A stretch of 64,000 nt of DNA from Armatimonas rosea (GTDB lineage: Bacteria > Armatimonadota > Armatimonadia > Armatimonadales > Armatimonadaceae). Made by a program: the position numbers and the translations under genes. The DNA lies in the NCBI RefSeq assembly GCF_014202505.1, contig NZ_JACHGW010000006.1:62001-126000 (forward strand), given 5' to 3'. Positions 17,638 through 24,732 of the stretch are shown here, piece by piece. The notes beneath the pieces are model-generated. The model searched no databases and was not told the DNA's origin. It saw nothing but the letters and a program-made list of their open reading frames with translations. Positions within the stretch are counted from its first letter, which is position 1. Each line of letters begins with the position of its first letter.

Positions 17638-18012
17638 CTAGTCGTTACCTCCTTCAAAGGCGGCGGTATCGACTTGCTCGGCGAGCTGGTCTTGCCACTC
17701 CTGGCTGCTCTCCTGCTCCTCAAAGCGTGCCAGCTCGCAGGTCGGGCAGTCACCATCCCGATTGAACTTCAGAGACCACGTAGGAGCGCCACAGGAGGGA
17801 CAGCGCACCTCATCGAAGCCGGTGAAGCGGAGGCCGTACCCGTCGCTGGTCATGTGCGCCTTCAGGCTCTCTACAGGGTTGCCCTCGCCTGTCGTGGGAG
17901 CTCCTGCCAGGATAGCACCGATGGCACGGACGCACTCGTCCAGCTCGGTCTGCATGACCTCCAGCGCGCGCCGCGCTCTCTGCTCTTGGGTGAAGTGGGG
18001 AGGAAAAATCAT
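17638..18012 (-). CDS. small zinc-ribbon protein
   Basis: A 124-aa protein starting at ATG 18012 (MIFPPHFTQEQRARRALEVM). A helical N-terminal half is followed by a zinc ribbon, CPSCG then CPTCE 18 residues on, and an acidic end. No family is recognised. It follows the SWIM gene in the same direction with a G/C hairpin between them and is closed by a terminator. Inference: a small nucleic-acid-binding phage accessory protein. Confidence 0.6.
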   Translation of the reverse strand: MIFPPHFTQEQRARRALEVMQTELDECVRAIGAILAGAPTTGEGNPVESLKAHMTSDGYGLRFTGFDEVRCPSCGAPTWSLKFNRDGDCPTCELARFEEQESSQEWQDQLAEQVDTAAFEGGND

Positions 18013-18037
18013 TGTCGTCTCTTTCTGTGAAGGTCTT

Positions 18038-18060
18038 GGGGGGAGGTTCTCCCTCCCCCC
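18038..18060 (-). repeat. G-run/C-run hairpin between minus-strand genes
   Basis: GGGGGGAGG and CCTCCCCCC form a 9-bp stem with a 5-nt loop between two co-directional genes, without a T-run. A similar G6/C6 hairpin lies at 19848-19876 in the same kind of position. Confidence 0.5.
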
Positions 18061-18068
18061 GTTAGGGG

Positions 18069-18431
18069 CTAGCTCAGCCATGCCCCGTAGGTGTCGCTCA
18101 GGCAATCCTCGGTGAACCCTGCGAGGTGCTCTCGGGAACACTCTAGGAGGAACGCTCCGTCCTCCTGAGCCTGCTCCATAGCGCGGATCTCGATCTCCTC
18201 GTCCACGATGTACTGATGCTTGCAGACGCCACCCTTGCGGAACGCTTCGCACTGGCAGGTGCGGAGCTCGCTGTCCACAAGGTAGCTCCGGGAGCGGTCG
18301 CCGTCTTTGCGAGAGACTTTCCAGAGGTTCAGGTCGCTCAGGAAGTCGCAGATGTGGTACTTGCCAGCATCGCGGAGACCGTTCTTGATCGCGGTCTCGA
18401 TAGCTTCAGGGGTCGGGATGATGAAGTTCAT
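18069..18431 (-). CDS. SWIM zinc-finger protein
   Basis: A 120-aa protein with a SWIM-type motif at about residues 58-72: CQCEAFRKGGVCKH, that is C-x-C-x(8)-C-x-H. SWIM domains bind DNA or proteins. N-terminal helices precede the motif and an acidic helical tail follows. The start ATG 18431 lies beside the divergent operator region 18482-18549. A second SWIM protein is encoded at 26748-27398. Its role in the phage is unknown. Confidence 0.65.
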   Translation of the reverse strand: MNFIIPTPEAIETAIKNGLRDAGKYHICDFLSDLNLWKVSRKDGDRSRSYLVDSELRTCQCEAFRKGGVCKHQYIVDEEIEIRAMEQAQEDGAFLLECSREHLAGFTEDCLSDTYGAWLS

Positions 18432-18481
18432 GGTTTCAGGTTCCTTATGGAGCTTGATTGCTCGGTATGAATTAATTATAT

Positions 18482-18549
18482 CCTGAGTCTCAGGTTATGT
18501 CAATAATCAAGAGGAAGTATTTTGACATAACCTGTATTGACAAAACCTG
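18482..18549. promoter_or_regulatory. divergent operator/promoter region with repeated TTGACAWAACCTG
   Basis: CAGGTTATGTCAA (18491-18503) and TTGACATAACCTG (18522-18534) form a perfect 13-bp inverted repeat. A third copy, TTGACAAAACCTG, lies at 18537-18549, 15 bases after the second. A palindrome CCTGAGTCTCAGG (18482-18494) abuts the first. The TTGACA parts double as possible -35 boxes; GATAAT at 18558-18563 precedes ATG 18573 by nine bases. The layout suggests a regulator controlling both the minus SWIM gene and the plus genes. Confidence 0.6.
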
Positions 18550-18572
18550 ACAAGTGGGATAATCTGCCAACT

Positions 18573-18809
18573 ATGGAATTGACAGAAGAGGAAAAGCAGG
18601 TGCTTCAGGAAGCGGGGCGAATCCTGCGAAGGATGAACACAGACAAGCAGCGTCAGGCGAGCGCGGCCAATGGGAAGAAGGGGGGGCGGCCTCAGAAACC
18701 GCTCTCTGAGATTCCCTGCAACTGTGGCCGGGGAGAGGATGAGCAGCATCCAACTTCCTGCCCACGAGGGCTCGCCGTGCGCCGTCGCATGAAAGCAGGC
18801 ACCTCATGA
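18573..18809 (+). CDS. small Cys-containing phage protein
   Basis: A 78-aa protein starting at ATG 18573 (MELTEEEKQVLQEAGRIL). It has a helical N-terminus, a basic KKGGRPQK patch typical of nucleic-acid contact, then CNC and a later Cys. First gene to the right of the operator cluster; its 3' end overlaps the next gene by four bases (ATGA type). Function unknown. Confidence 0.6.
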   Translation: MELTEEEKQVLQEAGRILRRMNTDKQRQASAANGKKGGRPQKPLSEIPCNCGRGEDEQHPTSCPRGLAVRRRMKAGTS

Positions 18810-19255
18810 GCAGTCTGCCCCAGGGCACGCTGGACAGCCTCCAGACGCACGCGGTATCGGCGCTGGAGAGCTCTATGATCTCCCAGGCGCTCCACGCTCG
18901 CTCTGGCAACCCCAAGGGTGAGGAGCTGGCCCGTAGCGCGACGGAGAACGTCCGGGCAATGGTAGGTATTCTCCACCGCCTAGGAGCTCACGAGGACCAG
19001 CAAGCCGCCGCAGCGCTCGCCCATCCGATTCCCTTCCACGCTCTGGACACTCCCGACGTTCGAGAGCTCCTTGCGGGCTTGGAAGCGCTCTTGCCGGTCG
19101 CGGAACGTGTGGACGCCGCTCGGGGTCGAGCTTGCGCGGAGGTGATCGGTGGCTCTGCGGGGCTGGACTTGGCCGAAGACTTAGCGCAGCTGATCGCGAG
19201 GATCTCGCTAGAGGTGCATGGCCCTGGTGAAGCAGTCACGGGGGCTAGGGAATGA
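18806..19255 (+). CDS. hypothetical helical phage protein
   Basis: A 149-aa, Ala/Leu-rich, almost entirely helical protein. No motif is recognised. Overlaps of four bases on both sides place it in one operon with 18573-18809 and 19252-19467. Confidence 0.55.
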   Translation: MSSLPQGTLDSLQTHAVSALESSMISQALHARSGNPKGEELARSATENVRAMVGILHRLGAHEDQQAAAALAHPIPFHALDTPDVRELLAGLEALLPVAERVDAARGRACAEVIGGSAGLDLAEDLAQLIARISLEVHGPGEAVTGARE

Positions 19256-19467
19256 GCATCACGCCACTACCCGGAGAGCTCTACACGCACCGCAAGGGCG
19301 GGCTCGTCGTCTGCGTGGCCACCGAAGAGGCCACGCAGCGCCCCGTGGTGGTCTACCGAAGCCAAGAGACGAGGCGATACTGGACCAGGCCGCTGGGTGA
19401 GTTCATGGATGGCCGATTTACGCGCGCCTCAGACGCCACCACGCCCACCATTGAGCCGGGCCAGTAA
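19252..19467 (+). CDS. DUF1653-like protein
   Basis: A 71-aa protein with the DUF1653-type pattern: a YTHRKGG start, VVVYRSQE in the middle and WTRPLGEFMD near the end. These small beta-barrel-like proteins occur in phages and bacteria; their function is not known. The stop codon sits in the loop of a hairpin terminator. Confidence 0.65.
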   Translation: MSITPLPGELYTHRKGGLVVCVATEEATQRPVVVYRSQETRRYWTRPLGEFMDGRFTRASDATTPTIEPGQ

Positions 19468-19476
19468 GCCCGGCTC
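19453..19476. terminator. bidirectional terminator-like hairpin between convergent genes
   Basis: GAGCCGGGC (19453-19461) and GCCCGGCTC (19468-19476) form a perfect 9-bp stem. The loop carries the TAA of the plus gene, and the convergent minus gene ends five bases further. The T-run is weak on both strands. Confidence 0.6.
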
Positions 19477-19480
19477 TTGG

Positions 19481-19831
19481 CTAGTACTCGTCCGGTAGCA
19501 GGATTGTCGTGCTGGAGCGGTCGGCCTCTGTGATGACCCAGAGCTTCTGTGGAGCCGTCCCAGGAACCCGGACGGGCAAGTGATAGGCCGAGAGAATCCG
19601 CGCCCCATGCCTCAGAGCCTGGTCGTTGGCGCTCTTGTCCTCCCTACACACGTCGCCCCAGTCCCCGGAGCGGTGCCGGGCGATCAGCCGCCCCGCCTCG
19701 ATGCGCCAGCGGTTCCCGTGCGCCTCATTCAGGGCCTCGATAGCTCCGGGGGTGGCAACGACCTCGCCACAGAGAAAAAGCGGGTTGCCGATGGTCGATT
19801 GTGTCGCCTGCTGTGTTGGTTGTGCTGTCAT
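19481..19831 (-). CDS. plasmid-related/DUF-type small protein
   Basis: A 116-aa protein starting at ATG 19831 (MTAQPTQQATQ). The second half has a conserved pattern seen in many plasmid- and phage-borne proteins: ARHRSGDWGDVC, SANDQALRHGARILSAY and a final ITEADRSSTTILLPDEY. Such genes often occur near antirestriction or mobile-element genes. No enzymatic function is established. Confidence 0.6.
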   Translation of the reverse strand: MTAQPTQQATQSTIGNPLFLCGEVVATPGAIEALNEAHGNRWRIEAGRLIARHRSGDWGDVCREDKSANDQALRHGARILSAYHLPVRVPGTAPQKLWVITEADRSSTTILLPDEY

Positions 19832-19847
19832 CGTGTTTCTCCTTGCC

Positions 19848-19876
19848 CCCTTCCCCCCGCCACACGGGGGGAAGGG
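19848..19876 (-). repeat. 12-bp G-run/C-run hairpin between minus genes
   Basis: CCCTTCCCCCCG (19848-19859) and CGGGGGGAAGGG (19865-19876) pair perfectly around a 5-nt loop. On the minus strand it sits between two genes and is followed by AAGGAG, the ribosome site of 19831, not by a T-run. Confidence 0.55.
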
Positions 19877-19884
19877 TAGCTCCA

Positions 19885-20442
19885 TCACCGAACCCAGAAG
19901 CTGGGAGCCTCCCCGATGCCCTCGACCAGGCGAGTCCCGCGAGTGTTCGGCCCGGCGTTGTTGGTAGTCCTCACGCGGGTTCCGTGGGGGACGTACACGC
20001 TCGCCACCTCGAAAGCCCGGTGTGTGTCGGGGCAGGAGCGAATGGAGGAGGAGCTATCCCAGTCAAAGACCAAGACGGTGAACTCCTTCCCACAAGCTCC
20101 CTTCGGGAAGGTGACGCGAGGCTCCCCAAGCTCCTCACCCCGCAGGGTCTCGGTGAGAGCGTAGCCGAGGCAACCGGCGGCGCGGGTGATCTCCTCGGCA
20201 GACAGGCGGCGCTGGAGAACCACCTTGATCTGCTCAAAGCGCACGGGGACGGAGCGTAAGCAGCTTCCAAGCTCCGCGGGATGATCGAGCGCGATCTTCT
20301 TCCAAGGGAACTGCTCGTCGATGATCTTCTCGATAGCGGCGGCAAGGTCGGGGCTTGCGGTCGCGGAAGTGGGAAGGGCGGCATCGAAGCTACCAAGCTT
20401 CGCTAGAGCGCCAAGGGCAACGATGTTCAGAGTGATTTTCAT
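19885..20442 (-). CDS. hypothetical phage protein
   Basis: A 185-aa protein starting at ATG 20442 (MKITLNIVALGALAKLGSFD). An in-frame GTG further up would extend it across a hairpin, which is less likely. It has mixed helices and strands, with VTFPKGACGKEFTVLVFDWD in the centre. No family is recognised. A tetraloop palindrome lies in its leader and another in its early codons. Confidence 0.55.
   Translation of the reverse strand: MKITLNIVALGALAKLGSFDAALPTSATASPDLAAAIEKIIDEQFPWKKIALDHPAELGSCLRSVPVRFEQIKVVLQRRLSAEEITRAAGCLGYALTETLRGEELGEPRVTFPKGACGKEFTVLVFDWDSSSSIRSCPDTHRAFEVASVYVPHGTRVRTTNNAGPNTRGTRLVEGIGEAPSFWVR
20385..20402. repeat. tetraloop palindrome within early codons
   Basis: CGAAGCT-ACCA-AGCTTCG lies inside the minus-strand gene, where it encodes KLGSFD. 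The same core is found after a stop at 6967 and inside the ParB-like gene at 32772, where it also encodes LGSFD. Confidence 0.5.
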
Positions 20443-20474
20443 TGGTAAATGAACCTTTCGGGAGAGGGAAGTAG

Positions 20475-20492
20475 CGAAGGTACCAACCTTCG
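20475..20492. repeat. tetraloop palindrome in a 5' leader
   Basis: CGAAGGT-ACCA-ACCTTCG (7-bp stem) lies about 35 bases upstream of the ATG at 20442 on the minus strand. Confidence 0.5.
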
Positions 20493-20552
20493 TCGTAGCT
20501 CCCTCCCTCACCTAGAGACTCCCCAAAATCCCCCCTAAACGGAAATAAAAAG

Positions 20553-20580
20553 TACACATTTATTTATTTTCCGGTATAAT
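20553..20580 (+). promoter_or_regulatory. promoter of the 20603-21825 gene group
   Basis: TATAAT at 20575-20580 with TACACA at 20553-20558 (16-bp spacer). Transcription should start near 20587. That places an in-frame GTG (20588) at the very 5' end of the message and a GGAG ribosome site just ahead of ATG 20603. Confidence 0.6.
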
Positions 20581-20602
20581 TATCTCCGTGGAGTATCCAG
20601 AC

Positions 20603-20806
20603 ATGAGAAGCGATTTTGACGACATTTTCGTAGAAGAGGACACTACCACCGAGGCCGAGCGAGCAGCTGAGAGAGCCTACTGGCAGCAGCTCCGCGACAT
20701 TGACCGGGCCGCTGATGCCCAGGTTGCTGAGATTGAGGCCGAGGCCCTGCTCGCTCAGTACGACGACGATCCCAGCCCCTACGCGGGCAATTGGAGCGAG
20801 GAGTAA
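20603..20806 (+). CDS. small acidic phage protein
   Basis: A 67-aa, strongly acidic helical protein (MRSDFDDIFVEEDTTTEAE). ATG 20603 is chosen because GGAG lies nine bases upstream. The in-frame GTG 20588 could act as a leaderless start adding five residues. No family is recognised. First of a run of closely packed small plus-strand genes. Confidence 0.55.
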   Translation: MRSDFDDIFVEEDTTTEAERAAERAYWQQLRDIDRAADAQVAEIEAEALLAQYDDDPSPYAGNWSEE

Positions 20807-20809
20807 GAC

Positions 20810-21055
20810 ATGGAAGATTGGATACCTAGCCCTGGCGATATCGTGCAGGCCAAAGACCCGGCGAAGGCTCCGGGGTGGCGCGGTGAAGTGGTCGGGGTGT
20901 ATCGAGTGAGCCCTGAGAACAACCGCCTCCACTGGGCGGATGTGCGATGGGAGACCGGCCCCAGTGAAGATGACTGCGAGCTGACCCGCATCCCGCTCGA
21001 CGAGCTGGAGCCCTTCGTGTGGCCTGGAGAGGAGCCGGATCATGTTCGACATTGA
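20810..21055 (+). CDS. hypothetical small protein, KOW-like beta pattern
   Basis: An 81-aa protein, MEDWIPSPGDIVQAKDPAK, with a GEVVGVYRVSP stretch reminiscent of small SH3/KOW-like barrels. Overlaps the next gene by 14 bases. Function unknown. Confidence 0.5.
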   Translation: MEDWIPSPGDIVQAKDPAKAPGWRGEVVGVYRVSPENNRLHWADVRWETGPSEDDCELTRIPLDELEPFVWPGEEPDHVRH

Positions 21056-21293
21056 GTCTGAGGAGGATCTTCTCAGGAAGCTCTTTGCCAGCAAGCTGCG
21101 GATCGCGCGGTATCGGGGAGAGCAGCCCGACTTGGCCGAGCTGGAGGCGCAGGTTAGGGCATCTCGCGCCAGCCTGCTCCAGACCCGCTTGGAGACCTGG
21201 GAGCCGCGCTTTGGGAGCGCTCAGGGAACTCGGGAAGCGCTGGCCTACTACACCGAGGGGAGCGGCCTGGTCGTGCAGGGCTTCGGGAAGTGA
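21042..21293 (+). CDS. hypothetical helical small protein
   Basis: An 83-aa, charged, probably coiled-coil protein (LAELEAQVRASRASLLQTRL). It starts within the previous gene and its TGA overlaps the GTG of the next. No family is recognised. Confidence 0.5.
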   Translation: MFDIESEEDLLRKLFASKLRIARYRGEQPDLAELEAQVRASRASLLQTRLETWEPRFGSAQGTREALAYYTEGSGLVVQGFGK

Positions 21294-21598
21294 CCAGAGG
21301 CTCTTCCGGCTGGGTGCGCTACGGTCGGCACTGTGGGGGCACCTGGGTGCATGAGGAAAGCGGTTGCCGGGTTCAGCACTGCGGCCATCCGACTGCACTC
21401 TGGCCCTACTATGGAATCCTGCCCGATGGCTCCGTCCCGCAGATTTGGTTCCCGGAGGGCTTTAGGTGCAAGACTGAGGGCGCATTTCGCTCTAGTCCTA
21501 AGTGGAGCGAGCTGTGGGAGTGTCAGGAGTGGATTTTGCGGGTGTACCGGGGAGAAAGCCCCGAGCTGCTCGACACTGATCAGATAGGGATAAAATGA
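21290..21598 (+). CDS. phage protein with CGHPTALWPYY motif
   Basis: A 102-aa protein from GTG 21290. It contains CGGTW, then VQHCGHPTALWPYYG, a pattern I associate with small phage-encoded proteins of unknown role. Several Cys and His suggest metal binding. It overlaps the neighbours on both sides by four bases. Confidence 0.55.
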   Translation: MTRGSSGWVRYGRHCGGTWVHEESGCRVQHCGHPTALWPYYGILPDGSVPQIWFPEGFRCKTEGAFRSSPKWSELWECQEWILRVYRGESPELLDTDQIGIK

Positions 21599-21825
21599 TG
21601 GCTATTATGGGACGAAAACCAACGGGTGTGACTCCACAGACGCAGGCGCGCATTCCTGCCGACCTTAAGGCGCTGGCCCAGGCCGAGGCGACCAGGCGGG
21701 GAATTTCGCTTTCTGAGCTGATCTGCGAGGGACTTCGCCACGAGCTGGAGCGCGGGCCGGCTGAGATCGCGGGCCAGGCCGCCATTGAGGCGCTGCGAGC
21801 AGAAGGTTATACGGTCGAGAAGTGA
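21595..21825 (+). CDS. ribbon-helix-helix-like regulator
   Basis: A 76-aa protein with a short basic strand region (QTQARIPADLKALAQAEA) and a helix pair (RRGISLSELICEGLRHELE), the pattern of CopG/Arc-type DNA-binding proteins. ATG 21607 (MGRKPTG) is an alternative start. It is likely a small transcriptional regulator of the accessory region. Confidence 0.6.
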   Translation: MMAIMGRKPTGVTPQTQARIPADLKALAQAEATRRGISLSELICEGLRHELERGPAEIAGQAAIEALRAEGYTVEK

Positions 21826-21902
21826 GCAAGGCTGGGGTTATCGTGGGGTGAGCAAACGGGCGTTTCGGAGGAATCCCCACCAATCTGCCGAAAATCTCCG
21901 GC

Positions 21903-23564
21903 GTGGAAACTAACAGGCTGTACTTTGGCGACAATCTCACCGTGCTGCGGGAGAAGATCCCGGATGAATCCGTAGACCTCTGCTACATCGACCCGCCGTT
22001 CAACTCAGCCCGAAATTACTTCGTGATCTTCAAGGACCGCACCGGGGACGCCAGCCAGGCGCAGGAAGCCGCCTTCGTCGATACCTGGAACTGGAGCCAC
22101 GAGAGCGAGTACGCCATGCGCGAATTCACACGCCAGCCCAATCAGGAGCTGCGCGTGTGCATGGAGGCGCTCCACACCATGCTCAAAGAGTCGCCCATGA
22201 TGGCCTACCTCGTGAGCATGGCCCAGCGCTTCATCGAGATCCACCGGGTTCTCAAGCCTACGGGCAGCTTCTACCTACACTGCGACCCGACCGCGAGCCA
22301 CTACCTAAAGATCGTTCTCGATACAGTATTCGGACCGGAAAATTTCAGAAGTGAGGTGATTTGGAAAAGGACTAATTCCCGAAGCACATCGGGTAAGTGG
22401 CCAAGACTTCATGATGTTATTCTTCAGTATTCTTGTAGCACTACAGCAATTTTCCATTCATTACAAGTTCCAGGAGATGTTGCTAAAATGCCTCATACTC
22501 TAATAACAGGCATAGATGGATTAAAATATCAAACCTTTGAGTTAACTGCTCCAGGTGTTACTAAAGATGGTGAAAGTGGAAAACCCTGGCGGGGACACAA
22601 TCCGACTTTGATGGGCAGGCACTGGGCAAATAACTTTGAGACACTTGACAATTGGGACGCAGAAGGTCTTATACATTGGCCCAAAAATGGAGGGTTTCCA
22701 CGTCGTCGAGCACAGGAACCTTTTCAACCCACAGAGCGAGTTGTAACTGTGGGAGATGTTTGGACAGATATTGATCGCATAAATCAATCTGCAAAGGAAC
22801 GTCTCGGCTACCCCACCCAGAAGCCCCTTGCTCTCCTGCGCCGGATCATCGAAGCCAGCTCGAACCCTGGGGACGTGGTTCTCGACTGCTACTGTGGCTG
22901 CGGGACGACGGTACACGCGGCGCACGAGCTCGGGCGGCGCTGGGTAGGGATCGACATTACCCCGATCGCGGTCTCGGTCATCAAGACGCGCCTGGAGCAG
23001 ACCTTCGACGGGCTGAAGGTGCCTATCGACGGGTTCCCGACCGACTACGAGGGAGCGCGCACGCTCTTTGAGACAGACCCCTACCGCTTCCAGACCTGGG
23101 CTTGCACGCTGGTGGGAGCTTACCCACGGCTCAAGAAGGGGGCGGATCGAGGCATAGACGGCGACCTCCCGTTCTACGACAACAACGAGAAGAGCCAGCT
23201 CGCTCTTGTCCAGGTCAAGGGGGGCAAGGTTGGAGCCGCGCAAGTGCGGGATCTGGTCGGGACGGTCCAGCGCGAGAAAGCAGCGCTCGGGCTCTTTGTG
23301 TGTCTCGATGAACCCACCAAGCCCATGCTCACCGAAGCAGCTTCTGCGGGTCTCTGGGAGGCGGGCTACGGCCGAGAGTATCCACGAATCCAGATACTGC
23401 CCGTGCGGGCGCTCCTGGAGGGCACAGTGGACGTTCGGATGCCTCCGCAAGAGAAGCGCTCCCTTCTGGGCTTCAAGGCCGCCAAGGGAGCAGTAAAGGG
23501 CAAACAGACAGCGGCCAAGGTGACCCAGACCAACGGCCAGCCAGAGCTCACCTTCGAGCTGTAA
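21903..23564 (+). CDS. DNA methyltransferase with C-terminal nuclease-like domain
   Basis: A 553-aa protein from GTG 21903. Motif IV IDPPF is near residue 27 and the AdoMet-binding motif LDCYCGCGTTVHAA near residue 322, the order of beta-class (type III Mod-like) methyltransferases. The part between about residues 140 and 300, holding the target-recognition region, is AT-rich with different codon use. The C-terminus (about 400-520) has RGIDGDLPFYD and LVQVKGGK, a PD-(D/E)xK/Mrr-like core. Such phage enzymes modify their own DNA; a nuclease role would be an unproven addition. Confidence 0.75.
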   Translation: METNRLYFGDNLTVLREKIPDESVDLCYIDPPFNSARNYFVIFKDRTGDASQAQEAAFVDTWNWSHESEYAMREFTRQPNQELRVCMEALHTMLKESPMMAYLVSMAQRFIEIHRVLKPTGSFYLHCDPTASHYLKIVLDTVFGPENFRSEVIWKRTNSRSTSGKWPRLHDVILQYSCSTTAIFHSLQVPGDVAKMPHTLITGIDGLKYQTFELTAPGVTKDGESGKPWRGHNPTLMGRHWANNFETLDNWDAEGLIHWPKNGGFPRRRAQEPFQPTERVVTVGDVWTDIDRINQSAKERLGYPTQKPLALLRRIIEASSNPGDVVLDCYCGCGTTVHAAHELGRRWVGIDITPIAVSVIKTRLEQTFDGLKVPIDGFPTDYEGARTLFETDPYRFQTWACTLVGAYPRLKKGADRGIDGDLPFYDNNEKSQLALVQVKGGKVGAAQVRDLVGTVQREKAALGLFVCLDEPTKPMLTEAASAGLWEAGYGREYPRIQILPVRALLEGTVDVRMPPQEKRSLLGFKAAKGAVKGKQTAAKVTQTNGQPELTFEL

Positions 23565-23817
23565 AGGTCAGTCCTCCCGCTCGATCAGCAGGTAGCCAGT
23601 CAGATCCTGCTCTCCCACACCACACCCGCCGCACTGCCAGACCATCGGAGCGATCCAGCACGGGGGAGAAGAGGGGGAAGGATAGGGGCTCACCCGGCTC
23701 GATCCCGAAGCGCTCGCGGAGCTGCGCCAGGCGTGCGTCTGCCTCCAGCTCGGCCTCTAGTACACGGAGGTTGCGGCGAATGGTGGCGGGGTCGGGTGGG
23801 GGCTGGTCGGGGGTCAT
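23548..23817 (-). CDS. last gene of the lysogeny operon, probably frameshifted
   Basis: The 89-aa frame starts MTPDQPPPDPATIRRNLRVL, with a charged helical N-terminus. After LSFPLFSP the reading frame becomes Arg/Ser-rich. The alternative frame, reached by removing one C from a run of five (G-run near 23665), reads MVWQCGGCGVGEQDLTGYLL and stops at 23570, giving a zinc-type CGGC end. A homopolymer indel or sequencing error is likely. Overlaps the upstream gene by four bases. Function unknown. Confidence 0.5.
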   Translation of the reverse strand: MTPDQPPPDPATIRRNLRVLEAELEADARLAQLRERFGIEPGEPLSFPLFSPVLDRSDGLAVRRVWCGRAGSDWLPADRAGGLTFTARR

Positions 23818-24728
23818 ACGCGCTCTAAAGTCAGCGTATCGGAATCGCCGTGAAGCTCTACGCGCACGCTCTGTTTGTCGCCCCCAGGGGCCGTCAAAGT
23901 GACTGCCGAGTATTGGTATTTCTCCTCCCTGCGCTGGCCTGAAACGGGATCTATTCTAATCCAGTACAAGGTGTCTTTTGTGGTGTGCCAATCAAAATCA
24001 CTTAGCTTTGTGCCCATTCCCGTTTCATAAATGCTTCCTACGCCATCGTGCTCAAATTCGTACACGCCCATGTGGCTTGAGGTAGTCCACTTGCCGACAA
24101 TGAGAGGGTCGTGCTCTTCACCTGTCGCGCTGACAAAACCTTTCGCTGCCTGCTTTGCTCCGCAGCTCAATCCGCCCGCCAGCACGATCACCACGCCGAC
24201 AACGGCCCCAAGAATTGCGACACTCTTGACAACCATCGTGATGATGGGGCCGGCTGTGTCCCAGAAGCGTGCCCTGGCCGCCCTCGCCAGCTCCTCGGGA
24301 TTGACACCCATCTCCGCAGCCCTACGCCTTAGCGCTCCCTGCTGGATCACCCCGTAGAGAAAGAGGCCGATGGCGATAGGCCCGGTGATGAATCCGATGA
24401 TGGCAAGCGCCTGGTACCAGTAGAGAGTCGTGTACTGCTTGGTGTATTCCTCGGTGGTGTAGGGATTGGCCGGGTTGAGCTTGCCGTCCACTCCCAGCGC
24501 TCCGGGTGCGTCTGCCTTGGGCGCTTTCTTAGCCTCCTCGGCCTCTTGGCGCTTGCGGGCCTCGTACTTGGCTTGCTCTTCCTGAGCCTCGCGCTTTGCC
24601 TCCGCCTCGGCATCGAAGGGGAGCTTTTGGTTCCAGCCGCACGTCCCACAGAACTGCTGATCGGGAGGCATGGCATTCTTACACTTGCGGCAGTAGACGG
24701 GATCGAGGGGAAGCGGTGGCGTACTCAT
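23814..24728 (-). CDS. zinc-ribbon membrane protein of the lysogeny operon
   Basis: A 304-aa protein with an N-terminal zinc ribbon (CRKC...CGTCG, residues 13-31), a charged Glu/Lys/Ala coiled stretch (40-75) and two hydrophobic segments at about 105-125 and 170-190. A C-terminal beta domain with an Ile-Val-Gly-Lys-Trp start (DPLIVGKWTTSSHMG) resembles lipocalin-like stress domains. It is co-directional with the repressor genes, so it should be expressed in the lysogen. Inference: lysogenic conversion or superinfection exclusion candidate. Confidence 0.6.
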   Translation of the reverse strand: MSTPPLPLDPVYCRKCKNAMPPDQQFCGTCGWNQKLPFDAEAEAKREAQEEQAKYEARKRQEAEEAKKAPKADAPGALGVDGKLNPANPYTTEEYTKQYTTLYWYQALAIIGFITGPIAIGLFLYGVIQQGALRRRAAEMGVNPEELARAARARFWDTAGPIITMVVKSVAILGAVVGVVIVLAGGLSCGAKQAAKGFVSATGEEHDPLIVGKWTTSSHMGVYEFEHDGVGSIYETGMGTKLSDFDWHTTKDTLYWIRIDPVSGQRREEKYQYSAVTLTAPGGDKQSVRVELHGDSDTLTLERV

Positions 24729-24732
24729 GGTC

